Shown: positions 10,183 through 24,429 of the stretch, piece after piece | Layout of the letters: every line of letters begins with the position of its first letter | How positions within the stretch are numbered: the first letter of the stretch is position 1 | DNA from: Tubulanus polymorphus | Taxonomy: Eukaryota; Nemertea; Palaeonemertea; Tubulaniformes; Tubulanidae | Reading direction: 5' to 3' | DNA length: 64,000 nt | Assembly (NCBI RefSeq): GCF_964204645.1 | Contig: NC_134034.1 | Coordinates: forward strand, 3,752,072-3,816,071 | The notes under the pieces: generated by a model | Told to the model about the DNA's origin: nothing | Databases searched by the model: none | The model's input: the letters and a program-made list of their open reading frames with translations, nothing else | Program-made: the position numbers and the translations under genes

Positions 10183-11945
10183 TAAACCATTTTACAGTTG
10201 GTAGCCGCCATTTTGTTAGGGTACTTTTGTCCCGTATTGTTGGGTCATTTTTTTCTCTTTTTTAAAAACTATCCGTGATGTGTATTGTATCATATTTCAT
10301 CTGTCCATGGATGGATTTTGACAACTTCAGCAACATTCAAACCGCGTGAATCTCTAGTTTTCAGTTATGTTAAAATCATTTCTCAAATTTACAACAATGC
10401 GACATGAGAGTGATATAAAAATCGGTGGTCAGTTTTTGCCGTGCGCATAGAAATCCAGGGTACTGAACTTTGAAGTTCGTTATTTTCAGAAATAATTTTC
10501 TAAAAAATCCAAACATTTCAAGCACTGTGCGCATAAACGCCCCCTTTCAGGTGAACTTTGAAATTTTAAGATATCTTGCCTAGTTTTTTTCCTATGGCAC
10601 GTTAACTGCAGCGCGTGTATTGTCATTCCGAGATTCGGCGCTGTTTTCTTTGCGTGTATTTCAGTATATGGGCGTTATTTCTTCATTTTCACTACACTTG
10701 TCTCTACGGAAAATGGTTTTAATTGTTGGTACGAGTATCAGGTTTAAATATCACGTCGTTTATGCAATATAATAGATCGGGGACATTAGAGATGTTGGGG
10801 TTTAAGGGATTTTTCTGACCAGTTTTAGCAGCGAGACTGAGCGGCATTTTGATCACGCATTCGAAGTTGCGCGCGGGAAGAGAATATATGGGCCTATATT
10901 GAGATGGAAGAAGAAAAGAAATATAGCACTCAAAATCGAGTATGATGACCATTTAAATCAGTAGTCTATCAATAAATTTACATAAAAATCTACTGAAATT
11001 AGATGGATGGAGAAGTGGTCAAAAAGCTGGACAAATGGGGTGGGGCAAATATTCAGCTATTTTCTATGAATACTTTCTATTGAGTACACTCAAGATTGAT
11101 TAGATTGGGAAGAAAATATAGGAAAACGTTTTCTTGTTTTGGTGGTGAAATATCAAGTATCAAGTTCGAATGCCAGACGCAGATGATAAAAAGTAAAAAG
11201 TGACATCTACCATCACAAAAACGCAAGAAGTGTGTGGATTGCATTTACAACAAAAGAGTGATATTTTGGGTTTTCTTGGGTGCATGTACGTAAGCCTCTG
11301 CCTGCCGTAAAAGCGGTTACCATTACAGCCATTACGAACTAGCGCCGGAGAACGGAATACAGTATTAATGCCGTAATATTTAAACCTGATACTCGTACCA
11401 ACAATTAAAACCATTTTCCGTAGAGACAAGTGTAGTGAAAATGAAGAAATAACACCCATATACTGAAATACACGCAAAGAAAACAGCGCCAAATCTCGGA
11501 ATGACAATACACGCGCTGCAGTTAAAGAGCCATAGGAAAAAAACGAGGCAAGATATCTTAAAATTTCAAAGTTCACATAAAAGGGGGCGTTTATGCGCAC
11601 AGTGCTTGAAATGTTTGGATTTTTTAGAAAATTATTTCTGAAAATAACGAACTTCAAAGTTCAGTACCCTGGATTTCTATGCGCAAGGAAAAAACTGACC
11701 ACCGATTTTTATATCGCTCTCATGTCGCATTGTTGTAAATTTGAGAAATGATTTTTTACATAACTGAAAACTAGAGATTCACGCGGTTTGAATGTTGCTG
11801 AAGTTGTCAAAATCCATCCATGGACAGATGAAATATGATACAATACACATCACGGATAGTTTTTAAAAAAGAGAAAAAAATGACCCAACAATACGGGACA
11901 AAAGTACCCTAACAAAATGGCGGCTAGCAACTGTAAAATGGTTTA
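10183..11945. mobile_element. Foldback element with ~560-bp terminal inverted repeats
   Basis: The left arm (10183 to ~10745) and right arm (~11385 to 11945) are near-perfect reverse complements. Both begin at the outside with TAAACCATTTTACAGTTG followed by TAGCCGCCATTTTGTTAGGG. The ~640-bp middle has no recognisable transposase; the long open frame on the minus strand (11160-11657) lies largely inside the right arm and looks like a by-product. Ends of the same type occur at 13551-14080 and inside the palindrome arms (~30805, ~32455, ~33915). Confidence 0.9.
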
Positions 11946-12311
11946 TCATAATCGAGATAGTAAGGTCGGACGAAAAAAACCAAACAAAACTAAATGAAAA
12001 CGATTTCCATGTATTCGTGCGATGTTTCAGTTCGAATTATGAACACGGTCAGTCTGGTAATATCTGCCTTGTGGTGGCGGTGTCCCAGTGCATTTTCACC
12101 GTCCACTTAACGGTATCGTGACTTAATCCTTTTATCTAGAAGTCCAGAAAAAAATACGTCGTCGTATCACCACTGAAATCATGTTATACATTCGTTCCGA
12201 ACGAAACCAGTTCCGAGGATTCAATCTTACGATATAGGCAGGTGCTAAAGAAATTAGATAAATCGGTATCTATAATATGGAGCCAGACCTAGTAAATGTG
12301 ATAGAAGGCGC

Positions 12312-13125
12312 GACGTGCGTGACGTTATGTGTCTATGTGACCAAATCGCCCGTGTGTGATGTGCCCATGCGTGACCAAACCTACCTGTGTGTGACCAAAC
12401 CTGTCCATGTATGACATAACCTACCCGTGCGTGACGTTATGCGTCCATGCGAGACATAATGCGTCCATGCGTGACATTATGTACCCGTACGTGACCAAAC
12501 CTGCCCATGCATGACCAAACATACCCAAACCTAGCCGTGCATGACGTTATGTACCCATGCGTGACCAAACCTGCCCATGCGTGACCAAACCTGCCCATGC
12601 GTGACCAAACCTGCTCATGCATGACCAAACCTACCCGTGCGTGACCAAGCCTACCCGTGCGTGACGTTATGTGGCCATGTGTGACCAAACCTGCCCATGC
12701 ATGACCAAACCTACCCGTGCGTGACCAAACATGCCCATGCGTGACCAAACCTACCCGTGCGTGACGTTATGTGGCCATGCGTGACTAAACCTGCCCATGC
12801 ATGACCAAACCTACCCGTGCGTGGCCAAACCTACCCGTGCGTGACGTTATATGTCCGTGCGTGACCAAACCTACCCGTGCGTGACGTTGTGCCCATGTGT
12901 GACCAAACCTGCCCATGCGTGACCAAACCTGCCCATGCATGACCAAACCTACCCGTGCGTGACCAAACCTACCCGTACGTGACCATACCTACCCGTGCGT
13001 GACTAAACCTACCCGTGCGTGACGTTATGTGTCCGTGCGTGACCAAACCTACTCTTGCGTGACCAAACCTACCCATGCGTGAATGACGTTATATGCTCGA
13101 ACGCGACTAAACCTGCCCATGTGGG
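12312..13125. repeat. 20-bp minisatellite, about 40 units
   Basis: The unit is GTGACCAAACCTACCCGTGC with strict 20-bp spacing. A recurrent variant unit contains GTGACGTTATGTGGCCATGC. The two variants are interspersed, which implies higher-order shuffling. A 103-residue open frame on the minus strand (12437-12748) is a translation of the repeat, not a gene. Confidence 0.95.
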
Positions 13126-13550
13126 GATGAGATTTGCTCATGTGCGACGGACAACTGAAACAGTTGCACCTGAGCCCAGTGAAAGAATGGCAAATCTATG
13201 CATATATCATGACTCCGAGTTTTAGGACTCGCAACCGCCTTTAGCTTGAATGCCCTATTTATTTTGTAGAGTGAAGTAGTAAGGATGATACTGTAAGGGG
13301 TTGAATTACTAATGATGCGTTAGTCGTAAAAACTTAAAAAATGCGGAACGACAGGGTTTGTAAGTATGAATCCAATTCAATATCTGTAAATTAGGTCAAG
13401 ATATTTCTAAAACTTATCATAAAAATCTCGAATTAATGAGTTATAATTATGATATTCAACGAGGCTGAATTGAGGTCGAAGTCTCACCTCAGAATAAGTA
13501 GATTATGCGAAGGCTGGAGGTAGCCTGATACTGTTACTGATCGACAATCA
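13126..13550. other. Intergenic, nothing recognised
   Basis: No feature beyond AT-rich sequence. Confidence 0.4.
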
Positions 13551-14080
13551 ACCATTTTACAGTTGCTAGCCGCCATTTTGTCAGGGTATCTTGTCCTGTA
13601 TTGTCGGGTCATTTTTTTCTCTACCTCTCGAGACAAGAATAGTGAAAAATTAAAAGAAACGCCCATAAACACATAGAAAACAGCGCCGGCACGATATCTT
13701 CACAATTAAAAGTTCACTTGATAGGGGCGTTATTGTGCACAATTCCTGAAATGTTTGAATTTATGGAAAAATATTTCTAAAAATTACGAACTTCAAACTT
13801 GAGTACCCTAAATTAGATCGCACGCAGCAAAAATTGGCCACAGTTTTTTTTTATATCGCTCTCACGTCGTATCGTTGCGAATTTGCCAAATGAATTTCAC
13901 ATACCAGAAAACTAGAGATTCACACGGTTTGGATTTTACTAAAACTGTCGTAATCCATCTACAGACCAATGAAATACGATAAAACACGCTTCACAAATGG
14001 ATTTAAAAAAAGAGAAAAAATGACCCAGCGATACAGGATAAAGTACCCTAACAAAATAGCGGCTAGCAACTGTAAAATGG
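13551..14080. mobile_element. Short derivative of the foldback element
   Basis: The ends ACCATTTTACAGTTGCTAGC and GCTAGCAACTGTAAAATGGT match the 10183-11945 element, and internal blocks (ACTAGAGATTCACACGGTTT, ATATCGCTCTCACGTCGTAT) align with its right arm. About 1.2 kb of the long form is missing, so this is an internally deleted or one-armed relative. Confidence 0.85.
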
Positions 14081-14665
14081 TATATTCCGACAATTTTCGA
14101 TGAGCTGGGATCGATGGGCATTTGTTGATGGATGGGCTGATTGCTTCCGTAGATGACCCTAATAGAAAGTGTCTTGGATCGAAGGGCTAGGTATTTACCT
14201 GCTTAACCCTTATATACGGGACCGAGGGACTGGGTGATAATTACCCTTATATAAAAGTTTCCATCAACCTCAACAATTTAAAATCGTCGCAATGGGGTAA
14301 CGGCACCGCTTCAGTGGCAATCGAGGAGTCCACGTATGGCAGGCAAGGATCCGCCAGGTGTCACTAGTGGTAACTCGGTTACCGCACTTCAATTTCTTCT
14401 ACATTTCAATGAAATTCGGGTCAACTTTTTTCATTAGTAAATCAATTTCTAACAAAACTGTACCATACACTTATTGGGAACGTTAATCTTGCCCAATTCG
14501 ACAACGTTTCCATTTGGGAGCCTAAAAATCCTGATCAAAGCTCATAAAAATGAACTACAGAGTGTATAGTAGCGCCATCTGGTTTGTGCCGATACCCCAT
14601 TGTCCTCAAGTATATCCAATTAAACCCTCACTATCGAACCATATTGATCTATTTTGGAGTATAAC
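14081..14665. other. Intergenic with short repeat fragments
   Basis: A phrase ending CCAGGTGTCACTAGTGG near 14360 recurs in varied form near 15910, 23190 and 23600 (CACCAGGTGTCGCTA). No gene seen. Confidence 0.35.
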
Positions 14666-14992
14666 CTAGTATTGACCTATAACGCCTCCTAAGAACGACC
14701 ATGAATAACATGTATATAGCGTCATAAAATATGGCGGAATTTTGTCTTCAAATTGAGTTAGATCTGTTTTGATCGTTTCAGGGGGCGTTGTGACCATGAA
14801 AAAGGACGGCAGCGAAACAGCAGACTTTTGTCGAAGTAACGAAGGACGTAATTGTGAATGAAATAGAATATGAAAAATATTATTTAGAATATCGCTGCTA
14901 GTGTTATCTTTCAATTCATGTTGGACGTCAGTGTTTAGTTCTTTAAGGAAATTCTGAAGTGATGTGGTCATAGAACGTAATGAACGAATCAT
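14666..14992 (-). CDS. Hypothetical ORF, 108 aa, unrecognised
   Basis: An ATG-initiated frame begins MIRSLRSMTTSLQNFLKELN and continues with a polar, helix-prone stretch (TDVQHELKDNTSSDILNNIF). The composition of the first ~60 residues is protein-like, but there are no recognised domains and no clear splice signals. The C-terminal third (YTCYSWSFLGGVIGQY) looks less coding-like. It could be one exon of a gene or a chance frame. Confidence 0.25.
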   Translation of the reverse strand: MIRSLRSMTTSLQNFLKELNTDVQHELKDNTSSDILNNIFHILFHSQLRPSLLRQKSAVSLPSFFMVTTPPETIKTDLTQFEDKIPPYFMTLYTCYSWSFLGGVIGQY

Positions 14993-16489
14993 GTTTGAAA
15001 CCTAACCATCTTCAAGATACAAGTTCCGAGGTGAAGTGCGAATCGAAACTACTTGCACGGCGAGACCCCCGAAAAGGCGGTTATGAGGGATAAAATTAAG
15101 GGATAAGATTACTGCTACAGTAAAAAGTGACTGCTACACGATGGTTTAATTGATGCGTCATAATATTTGAATTAATGTAGAATCTATCAATCTCTTGCCT
15201 GAACATTGAACCCACTTCAAACAGACGATATCACCAATCATTGTGATTAATGAATGTCCACACTTCACAAGTGTTTAGGGATTCACCCGAGATATTAACA
15301 AGTAATACCGATAAATTAGACGGTGTTCCGAGTTCGCTGAATCGACGGACCACTGAATTTCTGAAAAGCTGGATGGCTGAATTTTATCATATTCTTATCA
15401 GTGTTTCCCCAATTTCACTCATTTAGTCAAATCATTGTAGAATGAACAATATGATAATATCGGTGGCTCCATATTTGATGACAGTAGAGCATTTAAAGCA
15501 AGATTAAAGTATTATATTAGTATTCGAATTTGGAATCGCAAGCGGTTCAGGACCGACAAACGAGAGTTATTTTTTTACACCCACCAGCCAACAATTTCAT
15601 TTCAATGAGGACTCCGTGCCACCAGCTATCCCACTAGACGGCGTGCGTATCAGTGCGACAACCCTATCAAAATCTAGAACTTTCATCTAGATTATTAGCC
15701 TCCCTCATCACTAATTAGGCAAATCCCTCTGATAAACTCGGATGAACTTTAGGTTCATGTAAAGGGTGAACTTTACTGATCGCCTATCAATTTGATTATG
15801 ATCGCCATCCAAGAGAATTTAAGAAATTATTGATAGCTTTTAATTGAATTTGAGAACAAATCCGAGAGTGGTAGTCTGAATGCCTGAATACACACTAGCG
15901 AGCCTGGTGGATCCTCGATTGCCACAGTCGAACATAGAGTCCTCATTGATACCTGGCAGATAACGCAACAAACGATAAAACTTGGGCATTCAATTGTGCC
16001 AATATGTTATTTTGATTTTTACTGACACTGGTAAATTCCCCTCGTTTAAAAAGAAGGGAGTATAAAAAGAATTTCTGAACGACTACAAAACCCGAAGCAC
16101 CGGTGATGATCGCCGTTACCGTTGTCCGCAAGCTACTACGTCAGTTACTGTAGTCCTACTGAAATTTTCCGACATTTCTTATTGCCTGGTTTAAATACGG
16201 GCGCAATTTGGGAGATTTCTTTTGAGTAAAAATCACATGTATTTAACGTATTCTACTAAAGAAAAAAAATGATTCAGCAAAATTGGATGAAATTCAGCTA
16301 TTCAGTGATTCATCGATTTAATGAAGTTCGAACACCAGGCATTAAATATTCAATCAGCACACTTTTCAAAAACTGATCTTAACACAATAAATGGTGAGTG
16401 TCTGACGGTGTGGTTCCGAGTTACAGATTGATATCTATTCTAAACAGAGGACCCTCGTTATCGCAAACTCATTAGGCCACGCTAAATAA
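14993..16489. other. Intergenic, no gene seen
   Basis: Anonymous AT-rich sequence. A phrase with GCGAGCCTGGTGGATCCTCG near 15900 belongs to the scattered short repeat noted at 14081-14665. Confidence 0.4.
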
Positions 16490-16700
16490 TAGCTTAAACG
16501 CGAAAAATTCCGAAAAATTTCCAGAAAAATAAAGTCGCAAATAAATTGGAAGCAAAAATTTAGTCGCTAAAAAATTGTTTCGAAAAAAATGAATTCGCAG
16601 AAAAATCGTTTCAAAAAAATTAAGTCGCAGGAAAATCGGGAGCAAAGAAATCATGTCGCAGATACATTGTTTCCACAAAATAAAGTCGCAGAAAAATTTG
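16490..16700. repeat. Degenerate ~30-37-bp tandem repeat
   Basis: About six irregular copies of a phrase like AAAGTCGCAGAAAAATCG followed by TTTC/AGCAAAAAA. It is A-rich and no gene is expected; the minus-strand frames across it translate the repeat. Confidence 0.75.
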
Positions 16701-17169
16701 AATAAGGCTTCTTGTTTCTCCCTTGGGCTGGAGGTAAAAATAAAAACCTGTCGCCCACGTCGTTTCTACAAACAGAGCTGATGAGAAACGAGGGTAATTG
16801 ATTTCTTTGCGTGACCTAAGTTTTGCCACATATACTATCAATGAATGGATCAAGTGAGAAATTAATATCTTCATTCATATCTTAAGATGTTTTTTTTTAA
16901 ATATTCACGAATGTTATGAATCTTTCGTCTCGCATCCGATATTTGATGGTTTAGTCTCTGATAATTTAGCGGTTTACAACGAAGTAGCTTTTAATCGTAC
17001 ATGAATGTAAAAACTTTCTTCAGTCTATTGAATCTGATAAATCGTTCGACCTGTCTTAACTCGAATCCTTTCAAGTCAAATTAGCACCTGACACCGCCGA
17101 ACATAAATCATCAAACCGTTAAAATATATGATTAAAATCAAATCCCATTGCTAAATTCCAAATATCGGG
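16701..17169. other. Intergenic, nothing recognised
   Basis: No feature beyond AT-rich sequence. Confidence 0.4.
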
Positions 17170-17320
17170 TATGATGGCCACCCAGCGCCCACCAGTCTAT
17201 ATTTAGCCAATCAGATGCGTGGCATTCATAGAGCTAATTGCCGGTTAAAACAATGCTATTATCTGATTGGCTAGATATATAGACTGGTTAGCCGCTGAGC
17301 GGTAACCTGTCCGCCCAAGA
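17170..17320. mobile_element. Small TIR element
   Basis: The left end CAGTCTATATTTAGCCAATC is mirrored by GATTGGCTAGATATATAGAC at the right, with further mirrored GCCACCCAGCGC / GCCGCTGAGCGG sequence. A fragment of the same family lies at about 19135-19200. Confidence 0.7.
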
Positions 17321-17469
17321 ATTATTTTGCAATGTAAAGGACCAATGAATTAGGGTAAGCGAGGATCACAGTTCACAGTTGTACTCGAGGTGAGATTGAA
17401 TCTTCTGTACTTGAGTTTGCTACAACGAGGGTCAATCTGTTTAACTAACACTTAGTTTCCTAAACAACG

Positions 17470-17765
17470 GGGGCCAGTTGCACAGTCGTGACTTAATGTC
17501 TAAAACTGATCTTAAATCTTAAGACTGGTCTTAAGTTGTTAAATTGATAGTCACAATTGTATTCGAGGTGAGATTAAATCGTCTGCACTTGAGTTTTCTG
17601 TTTAACTAAGCCTAAACCTAACCTAAACTAAGTTTCCTAAATAACGGAGGGGGGGGGGGCAGTTGCACAGTCGTGACCTAAAGTCCAAAACTGATCTTAA
17701 ATATCAAGACTGGTCTTAAAAGGTTAGATTGGCTACAGAACTAAGCCATGACAATGCAACCGGAC
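17470..17765. repeat. Two GGGGCCAGTTGCA-type TIR element copies
   Basis: Copies starting at about 17470 (incomplete on the right) and about 17652 carry CAGTTGCACAGTCGTGAC and ACTGGTCTTAA, as in the element at 9007-9148. The second ends in CATGACAATGCAACCGGACC. A poly-G run (17648-17659) precedes the second copy. Sequence between them (GTGAGATT(G/A)AATC) is repeated too, suggesting a local tandem duplication of element plus flank. Confidence 0.7.
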
Positions 17766-19536
17766 CCAGATATTCAAATTGTCTACTCACCGGCTGATGT
17801 GAGAGTAGCTTCTTGGATTAGCTTTTCCTCGAGATGTAAAATCCAAGCTTAGACAGAACTCAGCTCACATGAGTCAAACATCGGAACGGGCTGTTCTAAT
17901 CAGCGCAATGATGCAATCAGGTCCTGGTGAATCGAGGAAGGTCGGGAATCGAGTGATCACGCATTGGAAGTACTGAAAAAGAAGAAGGTCCTATCTGAAA
18001 AAGCAACCAAATGTTGAATAAGACTAATATGCCTATTGACGTTCGTTATATCCAGTCATTCACAACTAACGGTTTCGCTTAAATCCGTAACTAATTGAAG
18101 TTACACATTCAGGAGGAAGTTGAAATGTCTGCTCACCGTGATTCATGTGACGTGTAGAGCTTCATGGATTGATTTGGGATATACTGACTCCTCTGTCCAG
18201 TTGTTCGTTAGGTCATGACGATCCGGCAACAATCAAGTCCCGAGGAATTGCGAAAAGAGATCATCTGGAAAATAGAAATGAAAACTTCCAATTACCCCGG
18301 TTGACTGGAAGCAGGTTAGACCATCGCGTGTTCCCGAGGACGTTCTATTTCTTGTTTGAATATTCGATACCTACGGAAGTACATGTGTATTCGCCGCTGT
18401 CGCTTTAGATTGTGCGCTCTAGCGGGCTTCGCATATATCTGTTTGTACACTGAATTCGGCCAGTGTTAAGAATTAAACCTCAAATTGGTGCAATACCGAT
18501 CGAACGTTTTTCAATGCCCACAGAAGAGGACACAATATCAGGAAAGGATTCAATGTATAGGCTATACTGGTTTTGTCATAACGCGGTTGAATGAACAGTG
18601 TAATATACAGGGACACCGGCACCAATGGTTAGACGATACCTTACGGTACATTTCAAAACGTCACTATACGAATACGTGTGTTTCAAATCTATGAAGTGGA
18701 TATCACAGATAATCTACCAGTCGTCGCTATATGATATTTCCAATCTCAGAACAATTTGCAATACAAAGTTGAAATAATCAAATTCTGTCAAACGCGATTT
18801 TTAGAACTATCTGCAATAACCTATCAAATTATCTGATGGTTATTCGCGAATTCCCGGCCCAAGACAACTTTGCTAAATTGGAGATACTTAGGAGTTTATT
18901 ACTTAAGAGACTGAACATATTTCGCTTAATTCTTGGGAGTAATCATTTGACAAATGGTCGTCTGTTAATAATAGTTTAGTTGAAGTGTCAACGTTATCAC
19001 CATTTTCCTCACAATTTTCGAGGTCAAATACACTACAATTCTAGTTAATCGGTGTTGAATACTTATTTTAAGGCCAGATTCAGATCTGTACCATTCTAAA
19101 AACCACTGAGGGTATGGTTTAGCATCTGTTTGGCTAAATATACAGCCCTAGACTGGTGGCCGCTAAGCAGCAACTTGTCCGCCCAATAAATCTTGGGCCG
19201 TATAGAACACTGAAGGAAGTGTTGGCTTGAGCTTCGGTGGGAGGTAACCAAACCGAAGATGAGTACATCTAGCCATAGCTGTATCTGGCGTGAACAAATA
19301 ACTCGTCGCGTCATCTATGCACAAATGAGTAGTCACTATTCGATAGGTGAACAATAATAAGCCTTTTTACAGTTTCCAGGCGCCATTTTTGGGTACCCGC
19401 CGGGTCCGCATTGTTGAATTTTTTGTCCCCATTTTTCCCCCGTTTTATTGTCTTATTTCGTTCATATCTCTGCATTAGATTAAGATAGAAACGAAGTAAA
19501 AGTAGCGATGAACTCAGCTGATAATTATCGTTTTTT
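17766..19536. other. Intergenic with TIR fragments
   Basis: No convincing gene. 19135-19200 matches the right end of the 17170-17320 element. 19358-19440 is an isolated end of another TIR family: CAGGCGCCATTTTTGGGTAC followed by CCGCCGGGTCCGCATTGTTG, whose inverse occurs at 61716-61795. Confidence 0.45.
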
Positions 19537-19734
19537 ATGATATCACTCATTCATAAATTTAATGCAACAGTGCGCGCTGGTGAAGTTATAAACATTGATA
19601 TCGTCTTGGATCTCACTACAGCTTTATCACTAACACCAGATTCAAGTAGTTTCGACGACATCTTTTGGCGAGATGTTGGAGACAAATTTTGTAGTTACCG
19701 TATTGTATCTGGAGGACAGTGTATTTTTTCATGA
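19537..19734 (+). CDS. Hypothetical ORF or gene fragment, 65 aa
   Basis: An ATG frame reads MISLIHKFNATVRAGEVINI and then DIVLDLTTALSLTPDSSSFD before ending GDKFCSYRIVSGGQCIFS. The alternating hydrophobic pattern looks like part of a beta-rich extracellular domain, but I do not recognise a family. No signal peptide and no convincing splice sites. Probably a relic exon or chance. Confidence 0.2.
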   Translation: MISLIHKFNATVRAGEVINIDIVLDLTTALSLTPDSSSFDDIFWRDVGDKFCSYRIVSGGQCIFS

Positions 19735-19737
19735 AAA

Positions 19738-21217
19738 CCCTAAAATCACACTATTCATATCATGAAAACCCCGGTGATAACACTTAACTTGAGAGCTTGG
19801 GCTACAGGCTGATCTTATGACCAATACATTTGTTAGAAAAAAATTAATCAATACTTTTACCGACGGAAATTTTACGTTATAAACAAGGGAATTATTGAAG
19901 TTGACAAAAAGCTCCAGAATTTGTTTAAAATGCGATCTAGCGCGAACGAGTTACCGGTACTGTTTATTTTCTGGTGTAATTTAGGTGAAAAACGGAGTCA
20001 CCTCCTTCTTTGAGAACCGTAGTGTCAGTTATTTACAACATACTATACTACTGGAGGGATCTATATACATCTAAAACTAATTTGATAAATTGAGACGATC
20101 ACGAATACGATTTTATTTACAATCCAACCATTTCCATGGTATATGGAGGCCAGTGATGTGTATCATTATCTCGCCCCCTGGTGGTGGTTCATACGAGCTC
20201 TCAGTAGACGGCAGTATACGAAGCACCTCGAACCGGCCACTCTCAGGACTGGGTGAAGTCACCTCCAAGGTGTACATTTTCTGCGACATTTCTTGGAGCC
20301 TTTTTCCTCGACGAAGATTCAAGATCCATTGACCCCTCGTTTTTTGATGCGATCTTGTGATAAAACCACAAGCCTGCCTAAAAGGTCGACAAGACGGGAA
20401 TATTCCAATCCAGTTGAAATATGGGTGATTGAATGCGAGTGACCGTCTAAATTAAAACTACAAAACAGTGTTATTTTCTGCTTCATTTTATCTTTTTTTT
20501 TAAATTCATTTCATACCGTCTAAATCAAAACTTCAAAGAGGTTATTTTCAACTGCATTTTGTTTTCTTCAAATTCATTTCAAATAATTGTTTTGTGTGGA
20601 CAAAATTTTCCAAAAAAGTTAGCGCAGCAACTACATGAAGGGGTTTTTTTCTTCTTCGTTTGGACAGCATCTTCCCATAACTGCAAAGCAACAATCAAGG
20701 TTGGTGGACATAAACCAATATGTACCTGGTCGGTTTCTGCACTTGCATCCTATTCCTCTCTTCCCAATGCGACTTTCTAAAGATAAGGACAAGACAGCAA
20801 TGGTTAATGGTGTCTTCTAAATCATGCTAAATCATGCTAGTTCCGTAAATGTGTTATCCTGTTTATTTTAAATTGTAATTTTCTACTCTGTAAAATTAAT
20901 TGTCCTTTTTTCCTTTATTGCATTATATACTTGTATGTTTTACTGTAAAACTTTTAAGTTGTAATAAAGTATTTAATTGAATTGAATTGGTTAAAACTAT
21001 GTTTCAGCTTCTGCTGTGTTTTGTTAAGACTAAATCTACGAATTGTCTAATGGCACGAGGGCAATCTTGAGGGAATAAAACCAAAAAAAGCGATTTAAAT
21101 CTGGAGCTGCGGCCCGCGGAACATCTGAACTCAATGCGGTTGTGATCCAATAAACACTGTAAGACTAACTCAACCGATCCCTAAAAGGCGACCTTCTGGG
21201 AGTCAAATTGAAAACCG
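19738..21217. other. Intergenic; probable LINE 3' tail near 20940-20990
   Basis: 20100-20335 contains a fragment whose phrase CCATTTCCATGGTATATGGA recurs inverted near 23440. At 20940-20990 an AATAAA is followed by TTGAATTGAATTGG, like the tail of the nested LINE end at 41725-41965, so 20.4-21.0 kb is probably the 3' part of an old CR1-like LINE. No intact ORF. Confidence 0.4.
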
Positions 21218-21391
21218 CTACGGAAATCTGGAAGGGATCAGATCTAAGAACCGCTCTATCTGAGTACGGTCGCTGCTTGCCCCTAAAACACCTTTTGAGC
21301 TGAACAATTCTGATAAATTACCTTCATTTGCTGCCATAGCTCCAACGACCATAAACAAGGCCAAGGTAATGAACAGAGTTTTAGTAAACAT
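21218..21391 (-). CDS. Small secreted peptide precursor 1 (57 aa)
   Basis: The ATG is at 21391. The first 21 residues (MFTKTLFITLALFMVVGAMA) form a typical signal peptide with Ala-x-Ala cleavage, followed by ANEGNLSELFSSKGVLGASS and a Cys-free C-terminus ending LDLIPSRFP. The upstream AACATTCTGAA and TATATCAGTTTATA words, read on the plus strand, are shared with the paralogue at 25868-26008, and the signal-peptide DNA is almost identical. I chose the MFTK start because the paralogue begins at the same codon. The family is unrecognised; a secreted peptide (hormone-like or host-defence) is possible. A GTAATT directly after AATGAAG could alternatively be a splice donor. Confidence 0.6.
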   Translation of the reverse strand: MFTKTLFITLALFMVVGAMAANEGNLSELFSSKGVLGASSDRTQIERFLDLIPSRFP

Positions 21392-21439
21392 TCTGAACAG
21401 ATACAATTTATATCAGTTTATATACAACGAAATAGGCGA

Positions 21440-21720
21440 ATATTCCACAGGGACAGGCGCGCACACAAGTGGAACTGAAAGGACCCACACAACTGTGGAA
21501 CTGGATCAAGACAAATTAAACTCGCACAGCTGTGGAACTGGATCCACAGTCAAATCAAACAGACACAATTCAAACTGGATCCAGATCCAATTAGACCGAC
21601 ACAACTGTGGAACTGATTCCAAGCTCATATCAAACCCACACAGCTGTAGAACTGGATCCAGATTAAACTGAGACAAGTGTGGAACTGAATTCAGAGTCAG
21701 ACTAAGCTCACAGAATGGCT
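21440..21720. repeat. Degenerate repeats of CACA(G/A)CTGTGGAACTGGATCC
   Basis: Six or seven loosely spaced copies of an ACAACTGTGGAACTGGATCC phrase. It is related to the CCAGTTCCACAG motif of 3260-3560, so it is probably a cluster of decayed TIR ends. It lies directly upstream of the peptide precursor gene on the minus strand. Confidence 0.65.
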
Positions 21721-24195
<2,475 letters not shown>

Positions 24196-24429
24196 AATTC
24201 AGGTTCAAATGAACTCTGAAAAACTGAACGCTTTCAAAACGGCAAATAAACACTTTTTGCTTTTGAAAATTGAAATTTAATATATGTATATATAATACAT
24301 ATTTGTAAGGGATAGTCAAAATAAATCAAATCTAGTCTACCGATCGAGAGAGAAAGTCCGTATTTTAAGGTAAAACATGTACCAGACTATAAAAATGAAT
24401 ACTTTATGTTGCATTCTATCTAAGACCGC

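Noticed and set aside
11160-11657. 165-aa open frame in the foldback element
   Set aside because: About half lies in the inverted arm; no transposase motif or DDE/DDD residues. A chance frame.
12437-12748. 103-aa open frame rich in THG/SRTGRFGHAW repeats
   Set aside because: Direct translation of the 20-bp minisatellite; no start context or splice support.
12312-13125. CRISPR array
   Set aside because: Units abut with no unique spacers, and the window is eukaryotic.
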